In this document: positions 7,201 to 15,396 of the stretch, in pieces | Position numbering within the stretch: position 1 is the first letter of the stretch | How the letters are laid out: each line of letters starts with the position of its first letter | From: a bacterium | GTDB lineage: Bacteria > Fidelibacterota > UBA2242 | Length of the DNA: 15,564 nt | Direction: 5' to 3' | NCBI GenBank assembly: GCA_018895675.1 | Contig: JAHIOG010000124.1 | Location: 1-15,564, forward strand | The notes under the pieces: model-generated | Databases searched by the model: none | What the model saw: the letters and a program-made list of their open reading frames with translations, nothing else | What the model was told of the DNA's origin: nothing | Position numbers and translations under genes: made by a program

Positions 7201-8032
7201 CATTGAAGGAGTCTTTCGAGATTATTATATGTTGTCTCAACAAATTGATGAAGAGCTGGAACGGGAAATTTATAAAATCAAAGTCGGAGACGACCTGCAA
7301 CCCGGAGTTTTGCAATTGGCGAAAGTCTATGTTGCTAACAAACGGAAAATCCAGATTGGTGATAAGATGGCAGGTCGCCACGGCAATAAAGGGGTTGTTT
7401 CCATAATAGTACCACAGGAAGATATGCCATTTTTAGAGGATGGCACTCCCATTGATATCATATTAAATCCACTAGGTGTGCCGTCTCGTATGAACCTTGG
7501 TCAGCTGTATGAAACAATGCTGGGTTGGGCCGGAATGAAATTAGGAATTCATTATGAAACTTCCGTGTTTAATGGCGCTTCCAAAGAGGAGGTTGTCGAA
7601 GAAATGAAGAAAGCGAATCTTCCAGAAACCGGTAAAGCAGTACTGTTCGACGGTTTGACCGGAGAGCCATATGATAACCCGGTTACTGTTGGATACATCT
7701 ACATGATGAAGCTGGCGCATCTTGTTGAAGATAAGATGCATGCCCGATCAACGGGTCCATACTCGCTGGTAACACAGCAGCCGCTTGGCGGGAAAGCCCA
7801 ATTTGGTGGTCAGCGATTTGGTGAGATGGAAGTGTGGGCTCTTGAAGCTTATGGCGCTGCTTATACTTTACAGGAAATCCTGACAGTTAAGTCTGATGAT
7901 GTGGAAGGTCGTTCCAGAGTTTATAATGCAATCGTGAAAGGTGAAAATTTCTCCGATTTCGGAGTACCTGAATCCTTTAATGTATTGTTGAAAGAGCTGC
8001 AAGGTCTATGCATAGAAATGGATATGAGTTAG
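4250..8032 (+). CDS. rpoB: DNA-directed RNA polymerase subunit beta
   Basis: This is the beta subunit of core RNA polymerase, forming one pincer and much of the active-site wall. The 1260-residue product starts at a TTG codon and aligns from RKSFSKISSVQEMPNLL onward with family N-termini. The rifampicin-binding region begins at residue 457 (FGTSQLSQFMDQ). The residues equivalent to E. coli D516, H526 and S531 are D467, H477 and S482, all the sensitive type. T469 and A473 in the DQTNPLAEITHKRR stretch are typical of the FCB group. GDKMAGRHGNKG at 1037-1048 carries the active-site lysines K1039 and K1047 (E. coli K1065 and K1073). The protein ends LQGLCIEMDMS. It appears full length without frameshift. 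The rpoC ATG follows after 34 bases, so both subunits come from one message. Confidence 0.99.
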   Translation: MSNTPPKSTVRKSFSKISSVQEMPNLLAVQVESFAEFLQLDVLPTERKNTGIESAFHNVFPVEDSHGNYILEYKYYTIGEPRYCIKECLERGVSYTVPLKVRLVLHISEEGGEKGNYAAGIEQDIFFGNVPYMTEKGTFIINGSERVIVSQLQRSPGVFFDEGIHTNGMKIYTARVIPFRGSWVDFVIDTRDVLSAIIDRRRKFPATILLRAFGYPTNEDILKLFGIGEMVNIQSAAKDAVGRTLAESIIDPETGEVILEVKEIVTVDKDIIKKCKEHNVESILVFTTDDEIEKSVFINTFRKDTATYDEETALYFLYRSLRTGEPPNLEIAKKFVERLFFSPKKYDLGQVGRYRINKKFNLNVPLESTVLTKDDIVEIMKHIVQMKKGNLGPDDIDHLGNRRVRTVGEQLTNQFNLAFTRMARTIKERMNLRESENLTPQDLINSRIVTSVINSFFGTSQLSQFMDQTNPLAEITHKRRVSALGPGGLTRERAGFEVRDVHYTHYGRLCPIETPEGPNIGLISSLATYAFVNHLGFIETPYRVVDIKNGTATVTKKVKYLSADDEDRALIAQANAPLNEKNHFERTRVRARIRGEFPIVEPKDVKYMDVSPNQIVSISAALIPFLEHDDANRALMGSNMQRQSVPLLKPERPIVGTGLERIVAKDSKTTVVSPIDGEVEEVCADYIIIRSQSQNDFLLDVSLERVKVELAKFHRTNQDTSINQKPLVRKGDRIKKGDVIADGCASDQGELALGRNVLIAFMPWRGYNFEDAIVLSDRLVRDDVFTSVHIKEFELEVRDTKRGNEELTQEIPNVSEDTTKNLVSNGIIRIGAEVKPNDILIGKVTPKGETDPTPEEKLLRAIFGEKASDVKDASKRADSGIRGIAVDTKLFQRKGKASRADEKRRIEEETNKSIQLHQVLRDRRNSILKKLISGRTSNSIKDISRSSTIVRAGTKFSEKILEQLDFDNLSFEEAWTKDEAVCKIIEGVFRDYYMLSQQIDEELEREIYKIKVGDDLQPGVLQLAKVYVANKRKIQIGDKMAGRHGNKGVVSIIVPQEDMPFLEDGTPIDIILNPLGVPSRMNLGQLYETMLGWAGMKLGIHYETSVFNGASKEEVVEEMKKANLPETGKAVLFDGLTGEPYDNPVTVGYIYMMKLAHLVEDKMHARSTGPYSLVTQQPLGGKAQFGGQRFGEMEVWALEAYGAAYTLQEILTVKSDDVEGRSRVYNAIVKGENFSDFGVPESFNVLLKELQGLCIEMDMS

Positions 8033-8048
8033 CCCGAATAAAAGGGCT
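8031..8048 (+). promoter_or_regulatory. Small hairpin over the rpoB stop, next to the rpoC ribosome-binding site
   Basis: AGCCC (8031-8035) and GGGCT (8044-8048) can pair around loop GAATAAAA. The stem includes the last two bases of the rpoB TAG stop and abuts GGAGGT at 8049-8054, which lies 12 bases before the rpoC ATG. A five-pair stem is modest and may be chance; if real it could couple rpoC translation to rpoB termination. Confidence 0.35.
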
Positions 8049-8066
8049 GGAGGTAATAATAAACAA

Positions 8067-11000
8067 ATGAATTTTACAAGACCTTTTAGTCAAAAGCGTG
8101 AATTTGAAAATATTACCATTCACCTGTCTTCTCCAGAAACGATTTTAATCCGCTCCCATGGTGAAGTGCTTAAACCGGAAACGATTAATTATCGTTCTTA
8201 TAAACCGGAAAAAGACGGGTTGTTCTGTGAGAAAATATTTGGACCGGTGAAAGATTGGGAATGTCATTGTGGAAAATACAAACGGATCCGGTATAAAGGA
8301 ATTGTTTGCGACCGATGTGGAGTAGAAGTCGCCAGAAAAAAAGTCCGCCGGGAACGGATGGGACATATTACCTTGGCTGTTCCGGTCGTTCATATTTGGT
8401 TTTTGCGCTCAATTCCGAGCAAATTGTATTATCTTTTGGATATTCCGACGAAAAAGATTGAAGAGATCGTTTACTATGAAAAATATGTTGTATTAAATAA
8501 GGGTGGTTCTGAACTACCGTATAAATCTGTAATTTCGGAAGAAGAATATTTTGAAAATATGATAAAATTCGGACCGAAAACAGAATTATTCGATGAGGAA
8601 GATTCCCAGAATTATTTCATGGCCAAAACCGGCGGTGAAGCCATCCGTGAACTGCTTCAGAAAATTAATGTTGAAATTCTGGTTCGCGATCTGAAAAAAG
8701 AGCTTAAGATAAAGAAATCAGTAACGCAAAAAACCGAAATTCTCAAACGGTTGAAAGTAATCAAAGCCTTTCTACTAGCCGAGGGCAAACCTGTTAATAA
8801 ACCGGAATGGATGATTGTTACGGTATTGCCGGTAATACCACCGGATCTGCGACCTCTTGTTCCGTTAGAGGGCGGGCGTTTTGCGGCCAGTGATCTGAAT
8901 GATTTATATCGCCGGGTTATAATCCGGAATAATCGTTTAAAACAGCTTATAGAGATCAAAGCGCCTGATGTAATTCTTCGTAATGAAAAAAGGATGCTGC
9001 AGGAGGCAGTGGACTCACTGTTTGACAACAGCCGCAGGCGGACTGAAGTACGTAGCGGGACGCGCCGTCCATTGAAAAGTCTTAGCGATATGCTCAAAGG
9101 TAAAGAAGGTCGTTTCCGTCAGAACTTGTTAGGTAAACGTGTTGATTACAGTGGACGTTCGGTGATTGTTGTTGGACCGACATTGCAACTGAATCAGTGC
9201 GGTTTGCCGAAAGAGATGGCGATTGAACTGTTTAAACCTCATATTATTCATCAATTGATTAGACGACGCCTGGCAAAAACACCAAAAGCAGCCAAATCGA
9301 TGGTAGAACGAAAGGATCCGGAAGTTTACAGGGTTTTGGAATATGTAGTCAAAGATCAGCCGATATTATTAAACCGTGCGCCGACACTGCACCGTCTTGG
9401 TATTCAGGCATTTCAGCCAGTATTAATCAATGGTAAAGCCATTCAGATCCATCCGCTGGTTTGCGCAGCATTCAATGCTGACTTTGATGGCGACCAGATG
9501 GCTGTTCATGTACCGCTGTCGTTTGAAGCACAGATGGAATGCCGGGTTCTGGCATTATCCAGCCATAATATTCTTCATCCGGCGAATGGACTTCCAATTG
9601 CCATTCCATCTCAGGATATGGTGCTTGGAATGTATTACATAACACGTCAAAAAGACGGGGCTTTAGGAGAAGGTTTAACTTTTTCGTCTATTGATGAAGC
9701 GGTTACGGCTTATGAAAACGGCGAAGTCGCTTTACATGCCAAAGTAAAAATCAGAGTGAATGGTAAAATCATCGATACAACGCCGGGCAGAGCGCTCTTT
9801 AATCGTACCCTGCCGAAAGGTATGGGTTATGTAAATGAGTTAATTAGTAAAAAAACTGTTGAAAGAATCGTTGGGAAAGCATTTCAAGAAGCCGGAAACT
9901 ATGAAGCTGTAAAGTTTCTCGACAATCTGAAAAACCTCGGTTTTAAATACGCCACACAATCCGGTGTGTCAATTTCTATATCCGATGTGCTCATCCCTAA
10001 TGAAAAAGATACTATTCTTAAAGATTCATTTACCAGAGTTGAAAACATCCAGAAAAAATTCCAGAGAGGTATTTTAACAGAAGGTGAGCGGTATAATAAA
10101 ATTATTGATAACTGGACCCATACGACAAATAAACTTTCGCAAGTTATGATTGACAATATGGCAAACGATCGCCAGGGATTCAACCCCGTGTTTATGATGG
10201 CGGATTCCGGCGCTCGTGGAAGTAGCGAGCAGATTAAGCAGCTGGCTGGTATGCGTGGATTGATGGCAAAACCGCAAAAAACCATGACTGGTCAGGTCGG
10301 TGAAATTATTGAAACACCAATTACGTCAAACTTTAAGGAAGGTTTGACCGTGTTGGAATACTTTATTTCCACGCACGGAGCCCGAAAGGGTCTGGCGGAT
10401 ACTGCCTTAAAAACTGCTGACGCCGGTTACCTTACCCGCCGTCTTGTTGACGTCGCTCAGGATGTGGTTATCTCGGAAGTAGATTGCGGCACGATTAATG
10501 GTATTGAGATTACCGCGTTAAAGAAAGAAGAAAATATTATTGAAAACCTGGCAGATCGAATTGTTGGTCGTGTTGCCCAGGAAGATGTTTTTAATCCGGA
10601 AGATGATAATGAAATTATCGTTGAAGCCGATCAGGAAATTACCGAGGTAAAAGCGCTGAGAATCCAGCGTTCGGGGATCGAAAAGATCAGGATTCGATCG
10701 GTATTAACCTGTGAATCTCGCCGGGGCGTTTGTAGTAATTGTTACGGACGCAATCTGGCAACCGGAAAATTGGTTAACATCGGTGAGGCAACCGGAATTA
10801 TGGCAGCCCAATCCATTGGGGAGCCAGGCACTCAGTTGACCCTGCGAACATTCCACTTTGGTGGTACGGCTGCCCGTATTGTTGAAGAATCTGAGACGGT
10901 CGCAAAAAGCAAGGGCAAAGTTACGTTCTCGGATAATTACAAATTTGTTGATTATACAAGAGAAAAATATTCGGTAGTGCTCTCTCGCAATGCGATGTTA

Positions 11001-12341
11001 AGCCTGATTGATGAAAACAACCGTGTAACGTCTACTTACAATATCCCGTACGGTGCTCACATGCTGGTCAAAGAAGGCGACGATGTAAAGATTGGACAGA
11101 CGCTATTCCGCTGGGATATTTATATGGATCAAATCCTGGCGTTAAACGATGGGAAAGTCCGGTTTGTAGATTTGATTGAAAATGTAACGTATAGTATTGC
11201 AGCAGATGAATCCGGACACAAATCAACGACAGTGATTGAAGCCAAAGATCGTACTATCCAGCCTCGAGTTGATATCGTGAGTGTAGAAGATGGACAAGAA
11301 GTTGTTCATCACGGATTTATTTTACCGTTTCGGGCGACATTAGTCGTCAGAAATGGTGATGATATCGTCGCTGGTGATGTTGTCGCTAAGATTCCAAAAG
11401 AGATGAGTAAAACCAGTGATATTACCGGTGGTCTGCCTCGCGTCGCCGAGTTGTTTGAAGCGAGACGCCCGAAAGATCCATCTGTGATTACAGAAATAGA
11501 TGGAAAGATCTCGTTTGGAAAAACGGAAAAAGGTATTCGAGAAATCATCGTTTCCAGTCCTGACGGAATCCAGAAAAAATACAAAATGCCTTATGGTCGC
11601 CATGTTCTAGTTAATCAGGGTGACGAAATCAAAGCCGGTGACCGTTTATGCGAAGGTCCAGTAGCGCCGCAGGATATTCTGGCAGTTCAGGATCCTCGCA
11701 AAGTTCAGGAATATTTGGTGAATGAAATCCAGGAAGTATATCGACTTCAGGGCGTTCGTATCAACGATAAACATATTGAGGTTATTGTTCGTCAAATGAT
11801 GCAGAAGGTTCTAATTGAAGATTCCGGAGATACAGACCTGTTGGAAAAAGACCGTGTCAATAAACGTGAATTGATAGAAGAAAATGAACGTATTAAGGAA
11901 TATGTTGTTATTACCAATGTTGGTGATTCCGATTGGGATATTGAAGATGTTGTGTCAAAAAAGGAATTTGCAAAATTTAATCGCCTGTTAAAAGAAGAGG
12001 GTAGAAATCCTGCAAAAGCCCGGCCGGCAAGATCAGCGCAATTTACGGAGATGCTTCTGGGTATCACCAGGGCGTCCTTAAATACGGAATCATTTCTTTC
12101 GGCAGCCTCTTTTCAGGAAACTACTCGTGTACTGACCGATGCCTCAGTAGCTGGCAAAGTAGATTACTTAAACGGTCTGAAAGAGAATATTTTGATGGGA
12201 CACTTAATTCCTGCCGGTACGGGATTACGGAAGTACAAGGATATTATAGCAATCGAACCTGAAGAAGAGCTGCGGGAATGGGATTCTATTCGGGAAAGAG
12301 AACGGTCTAGGGAGGATGAACTTGCAGCCTTACAAAAATAG
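8067..12341 (+). CDS. rpoC: DNA-directed RNA polymerase subunit beta'
   Basis: This is the beta' subunit, which holds the catalytic magnesium and the clamp of RNA polymerase. The product has 1424 residues. The N-terminal zinc site is C66, C68, C81 and C84 (CHCG...CDRC). The catalytic NADFDGD motif is at residues 470-476, with magnesium ligands D472, D474 and D476. The bridge helix region starts near residue 752 (ITSNFKEGLTVLEYF), and the trigger loop GEPGTQLTLRTFHFGG is at 918-933 with H930. The second zinc site is C807, C882, C889 and C892. The C-terminus after the conserved SFLSAASFQETTRVL region is charged (REWDSIRERERSREDEL). All key residues are intact. The ribosome-binding site GGAGGT sits 12 bases upstream, a rather long spacing. 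No clear terminator follows the gene. Confidence 0.99.
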   Translation: MNFTRPFSQKREFENITIHLSSPETILIRSHGEVLKPETINYRSYKPEKDGLFCEKIFGPVKDWECHCGKYKRIRYKGIVCDRCGVEVARKKVRRERMGHITLAVPVVHIWFLRSIPSKLYYLLDIPTKKIEEIVYYEKYVVLNKGGSELPYKSVISEEEYFENMIKFGPKTELFDEEDSQNYFMAKTGGEAIRELLQKINVEILVRDLKKELKIKKSVTQKTEILKRLKVIKAFLLAEGKPVNKPEWMIVTVLPVIPPDLRPLVPLEGGRFAASDLNDLYRRVIIRNNRLKQLIEIKAPDVILRNEKRMLQEAVDSLFDNSRRRTEVRSGTRRPLKSLSDMLKGKEGRFRQNLLGKRVDYSGRSVIVVGPTLQLNQCGLPKEMAIELFKPHIIHQLIRRRLAKTPKAAKSMVERKDPEVYRVLEYVVKDQPILLNRAPTLHRLGIQAFQPVLINGKAIQIHPLVCAAFNADFDGDQMAVHVPLSFEAQMECRVLALSSHNILHPANGLPIAIPSQDMVLGMYYITRQKDGALGEGLTFSSIDEAVTAYENGEVALHAKVKIRVNGKIIDTTPGRALFNRTLPKGMGYVNELISKKTVERIVGKAFQEAGNYEAVKFLDNLKNLGFKYATQSGVSISISDVLIPNEKDTILKDSFTRVENIQKKFQRGILTEGERYNKIIDNWTHTTNKLSQVMIDNMANDRQGFNPVFMMADSGARGSSEQIKQLAGMRGLMAKPQKTMTGQVGEIIETPITSNFKEGLTVLEYFISTHGARKGLADTALKTADAGYLTRRLVDVAQDVVISEVDCGTINGIEITALKKEENIIENLADRIVGRVAQEDVFNPEDDNEIIVEADQEITEVKALRIQRSGIEKIRIRSVLTCESRRGVCSNCYGRNLATGKLVNIGEATGIMAAQSIGEPGTQLTLRTFHFGGTAARIVEESETVAKSKGKVTFSDNYKFVDYTREKYSVVLSRNAMLSLIDENNRVTSTYNIPYGAHMLVKEGDDVKIGQTLFRWDIYMDQILALNDGKVRFVDLIENVTYSIAADESGHKSTTVIEAKDRTIQPRVDIVSVEDGQEVVHHGFILPFRATLVVRNGDDIVAGDVVAKIPKEMSKTSDITGGLPRVAELFEARRPKDPSVITEIDGKISFGKTEKGIREIIVSSPDGIQKKYKMPYGRHVLVNQGDEIKAGDRLCEGPVAPQDILAVQDPRKVQEYLVNEIQEVYRLQGVRINDKHIEVIVRQMMQKVLIEDSGDTDLLEKDRVNKRELIEENERIKEYVVITNVGDSDWDIEDVVSKKEFAKFNRLLKEEGRNPAKARPARSAQFTEMLLGITRASLNTESFLSAASFQETTRVLTDASVAGKVDYLNGLKENILMGHLIPAGTGLRKYKDIIAIEPEEELREWDSIRERERSREDELAALQK

Positions 12342-12362
12342 ACACTTGTCGAATAAAATATA

Positions 12363-12391
12363 TTGCTTAAAAAATAAAGTAATTGTATTTT
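12363..12391 (+). promoter_or_regulatory. Possible promoter of the str operon
   Basis: The 75-base spacer between rpoC and rpsL is strikingly AT-rich. TTGCTT (12363-12368) and TATTTT (12386-12391) are 17 bases apart, giving a start near 12398 and a short leader containing GGAGAG at 12408-12413. The same -10 hexamer, spacing and following ACA occur before secE. Matches to the sigma-70 consensus are partial, so this is tentative. Confidence 0.3.
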
Positions 12392-12416
12392 TACAGGCTT
12401 TTATAATGGAGAGAAT

Positions 12417-12788
12417 ATGCCTACGATTAACCAGCTAGTACGTAAGGGTAGAAAGACCGTAAGTAAAAAAGAGAAAGCGCCGGCGCTGCGCGGCTGTCCT
12501 CAGAAAAGAGGTGTGTGTACTCGCGTTTATACAACTACACCGAAAAAACCGAATTCAGCGCTCCGAAAAGTTGCGCGTGTTCGTCTTACTAATGGCAAGG
12601 AAGTGAACGCATATATTCCTGGTGAAGGTCATAACCTCCAGGAACATTCAATTGTATTAGTTGAAGGGGGACGTGTCAAAGATCTTCCAGGTGTTCGTTA
12701 CCACATTATACGTGGTACTCTCGATACCAGTGGTGTGAATGATAGAAGAAACAGTCGGTCCAGATATGGCACCAAACGTCCGTCATAA
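12417..12788 (+). CDS. rpsL: 30S ribosomal protein S12
   Basis: S12 lies at the decoding centre and controls accuracy of tRNA selection. At 123 residues it has the standard length. It contains CPQKRGVCTRVYTTTPKKPN (residues 27-46) and GRVKDLPGVRYH (86-97). K43 and K88, the main positions of streptomycin-resistance changes, are wild type, as is P91. D89 is the usual methylthiolation site. It is the first gene of the str operon (rpsL-rpsG-fusA-tuf). GGAGAG at 12408-12413 lies only 3 bases before the ATG. The rpsG ATG follows 15 bases after the stop. Confidence 0.99.
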   Translation: MPTINQLVRKGRKTVSKKEKAPALRGCPQKRGVCTRVYTTTPKKPNSALRKVARVRLTNGKEVNAYIPGEGHNLQEHSIVLVEGGRVKDLPGVRYHIIRGTLDTSGVNDRRNSRSRYGTKRPS

Positions 12789-12803
12789 TAGGGAGATTAC
12801 TTA

Positions 12804-13271
12804 ATGCCACGTAGAAAAAAAGTTATTGCTCGTGAAGTTTTACCTGATCCGAAATATGGCGGTATCGATGTAGCCAGATTTATCAGTTATGCCTTGCGAA
12901 GGGGTAAACGGTCTATTGCAGAGAATATATTTTACGACGCAATTGATATTATTGAAGAAAAACGGAGAGCAAATGGACTGGATGTTTTTCGAAAAGCAAT
13001 AAATAATGTATCTCCAATTATGGAGGTGAAGTCCAGACGAATTGGAGGCGCAACCTATCAGGTGCCAATTGAAGTCAAATCAAGACGTAAGTTTGCACTG
13101 GCATCTCGTTGGATTATAAATTTTGCAAAAGCTCGCCCCGGTAAATCTATGGCAGAAAAACTGGCTGCTGAATTTATGGCTGCGGCTGATGGCGAAGGTG
13201 CATCAATTAAGAAAAAAGACGATACTCATCGAATGGCAGAAGCAAATAAAGCCTTTGCTCACTTCAGATAA
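12804..13271 (+). CDS. rpsG: 30S ribosomal protein S7
   Basis: S7 nucleates assembly of the 30S head and contacts the E-site tRNA; in E. coli it also represses str-operon translation. The 155-residue product has the family's conserved pieces GGATYQVPIEVKSRRKFALA (with RRI just before) and the C-terminal DTHRMAEANKAFAHFR. Length is normal. GGGAG at 12791-12795 supplies the ribosome-binding site. The rpsL-rpsG gap is 15 bases here, much shorter than the E. coli spacer that binds S7, so that feedback site is not evident. The fusA ATG follows 8 bases after the stop. Confidence 0.98.
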   Translation: MPRRKKVIAREVLPDPKYGGIDVARFISYALRRGKRSIAENIFYDAIDIIEEKRRANGLDVFRKAINNVSPIMEVKSRRIGGATYQVPIEVKSRRKFALASRWIINFAKARPGKSMAEKLAAEFMAAADGEGASIKKKDDTHRMAEANKAFAHFR

Positions 13272-13279
13272 TAGGTTAA

Positions 13280-15385
13280 ATGTCCGTGTTTAAAGAATTA
13301 TTAAAAAACGTTCGGAATATTGGAATTATGGCGCATATCGATGCGGGTAAAACCACTACAACCGAACGCATTCTTTTTTACACGGGGCGTGTCCATAAAA
13401 TGGGTGAGGTTCACGATGGTTCCACGACTATGGACTGGATGGAGCAGGAAAAAGAGCGTGGGATTACCATCACATCTGCCGCTACAACATGTTATTGGAA
13501 TAATCATCGAATAAATATCATTGATACGCCGGGACATGTTGATTTTACGGCGGAAGTAGAACGATCGCTTCGCGTACTTGACGGAGCGATTGCTATTTTC
13601 TGTGGTGTTGGCGGAGTAGAGCCTCAGAGTGAAACAGTCTGGCGTCAGGCTGATAAATATTTCATTCCCCGGATCGCTTTTGTGAATAAAATGGATCGGG
13701 CGGGCGCTGATTTCTTCAATGTGCTAACCATGGTCAAAGAACGGCTCAAAGTGAAGCCGGTTCCTGTTAATCTGCCGATTGGATCCGGTGAAGTGTTTAC
13801 CGGAATTATTGATTTGATTAATTTTAAAAGCGTTATATACGATTCAAATGCGCTCGGTCAAAAATATTATATTGGCGATGTTCCCGACGACTTGAAAGAT
13901 ATTGCCGAAGAGTATCGCAAAAATTTACTGGAAGAAGTGGCAAATTTTGATGATGTGCTTTTTGCCAAATATCTGAGTGGTGATGTCATTGAACCGGAAG
14001 AGATAATTAAAGCTATTCGTGTCGGCACGCTACAAAATGAGATAGTACCGGTTCTATGCGGTTCCGCCTTTAAGAATAAAGGTGTGCAGCCGTTATTGGA
14101 TGCAGTATTGAATTTTCTTCCATCTCCCATTGATATACTATCAGTTCAAGGTGTTAACCTTAAGGGAACGGCTATTCAGCGCAAAGCGAGTCCGGAAGAA
14201 CCTGCATCCGCGCTGATCTTTAAAATAATGACAGATCCTCATGTGGGCAGATTGAGTTTCATTCGGGTTTATTCCGGTGTAATCAAAAAGGGTAGCCTGA
14301 TCTTTAACTCCTCTATTGAGAAGAAGGAACGTGTCGGTCGCTTACTTTTATTGCATGCAAACAAACGGGAAGACCGTGAAGAATTAGCGGCTGGAGAAAT
14401 TGGCGCCCTGGTTGGACTAAAACATAGTTTCACCGGACATACTCTTTGTGATTCGAAAAATCCGATTATCCTGGAATCTATGGACTTCCCGGAACCGGTT
14501 ATTTCGATTACAGTAGAACCTAAAAGTAAAGCTGATTCGGATAATTTGGCTATATCTCTCGAAAAACTGGCTTACGAAGATCCGACATTTAGAATTTCCC
14601 AGGACGAAGAAACGGGACAGATAATTATTTCCGGAATGGGTGAACTTCACCTGGAAATACTGGTTGACCGCTTGCAGAGAGAATTTAGAATTCGGGCACA
14701 TGTAGGAAAGCCTCAGGTTTCCTATCGTGAAACTGTTGAGAGTGAAGCGACCGGAGAAGGGCGATTCGATCGCCAGACCGGAAGCAAAACCCAATATGCA
14801 GTTGTCAGATTGACGGTTGCTCCCGATGGTACTGCAGAGCACGGTGTAGTTATTCAAAATGATATTCCGAAAATGTCGATCCCTAAAGAATTTTTACCGG
14901 CAATCGAACGAGGTGTTCAAAATAGTGTAAAAAGCGGAGTTGTTGCCGGGTATCCGCTACATAAAATCAGGGTCAGACTGATTGATGGAGAGTACCGGGA
15001 AAGCGATAGTACAGTAATGGCATTTGAAGTTGCCGCTTCAATGGCGCTGGAAGATGCTCTTTATAAAGCTGATCCGGCGATATTAGAACCGATAATGGCT
15101 TTAGAAGTTTCGGTACCGGATGCATATCTTGGAGACGTGATTAGCGACCTCAATGCCCGGCGCTCGAATATTATAAGTATGGATAAACGGAATGATATTA
15201 ACATTGTTGACGCGATGATTCCGCTTCGGGAATCATTTGGATACGCAACTGATTTAAGATCTTTAAGTCAGGGAAGAGCTGTTTTTACGATGAGATTTTC
15301 CAGTTATGAATACTGTGATAAAAAAATCCAGCGAGAAATCATCGAAAAGGCTAGGGGCTTTATCCCCAAGTTTTTACAAAATTAA
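13280..15385 (+). CDS. fusA: Elongation factor G
   Basis: EF-G is the GTPase that drives translocation and, with the recycling factor, ribosome recycling. The 701-residue product is full length. GTPase motifs are G1 AHIDAGKT (18-25), G2 within RGITITSAATT, G3 DTPGH (82-86), G4 NKMD (136-139) and G5 CGSAFKNKG. Domains 2 to 5 follow, with the domain 3 GMGELHLEILVDRL segment and domain 4 GYPLHKIRVRLIDGEYRESD intact. It belongs to the main str-operon EF-G type. The Shine-Dalgarno is weak (AGG at 13273-13275), suggesting that translation relies on coupling to rpsG. The downstream tuf has a strong AGGAGA that overlaps the fusA stop region. Confidence 0.99.
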   Translation: MSVFKELLKNVRNIGIMAHIDAGKTTTTERILFYTGRVHKMGEVHDGSTTMDWMEQEKERGITITSAATTCYWNNHRINIIDTPGHVDFTAEVERSLRVLDGAIAIFCGVGGVEPQSETVWRQADKYFIPRIAFVNKMDRAGADFFNVLTMVKERLKVKPVPVNLPIGSGEVFTGIIDLINFKSVIYDSNALGQKYYIGDVPDDLKDIAEEYRKNLLEEVANFDDVLFAKYLSGDVIEPEEIIKAIRVGTLQNEIVPVLCGSAFKNKGVQPLLDAVLNFLPSPIDILSVQGVNLKGTAIQRKASPEEPASALIFKIMTDPHVGRLSFIRVYSGVIKKGSLIFNSSIEKKERVGRLLLLHANKREDREELAAGEIGALVGLKHSFTGHTLCDSKNPIILESMDFPEPVISITVEPKSKADSDNLAISLEKLAYEDPTFRISQDEETGQIIISGMGELHLEILVDRLQREFRIRAHVGKPQVSYRETVESEATGEGRFDRQTGSKTQYAVVRLTVAPDGTAEHGVVIQNDIPKMSIPKEFLPAIERGVQNSVKSGVVAGYPLHKIRVRLIDGEYRESDSTVMAFEVAASMALEDALYKADPAILEPIMALEVSVPDAYLGDVISDLNARRSNIISMDKRNDINIVDAMIPLRESFGYATDLRSLSQGRAVFTMRFSSYEYCDKKIQREIIEKARGFIPKFLQN

Positions 15386-15396
15386 GGAGATTCTAT

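Noticed and set aside
12402..12407. TATAAT directly before rpsL as a -10 box
   Set aside because: It would start transcription about 3 bases before the ATG and make the message leaderless despite a GGAGAG site; no -35 lies at proper distance.
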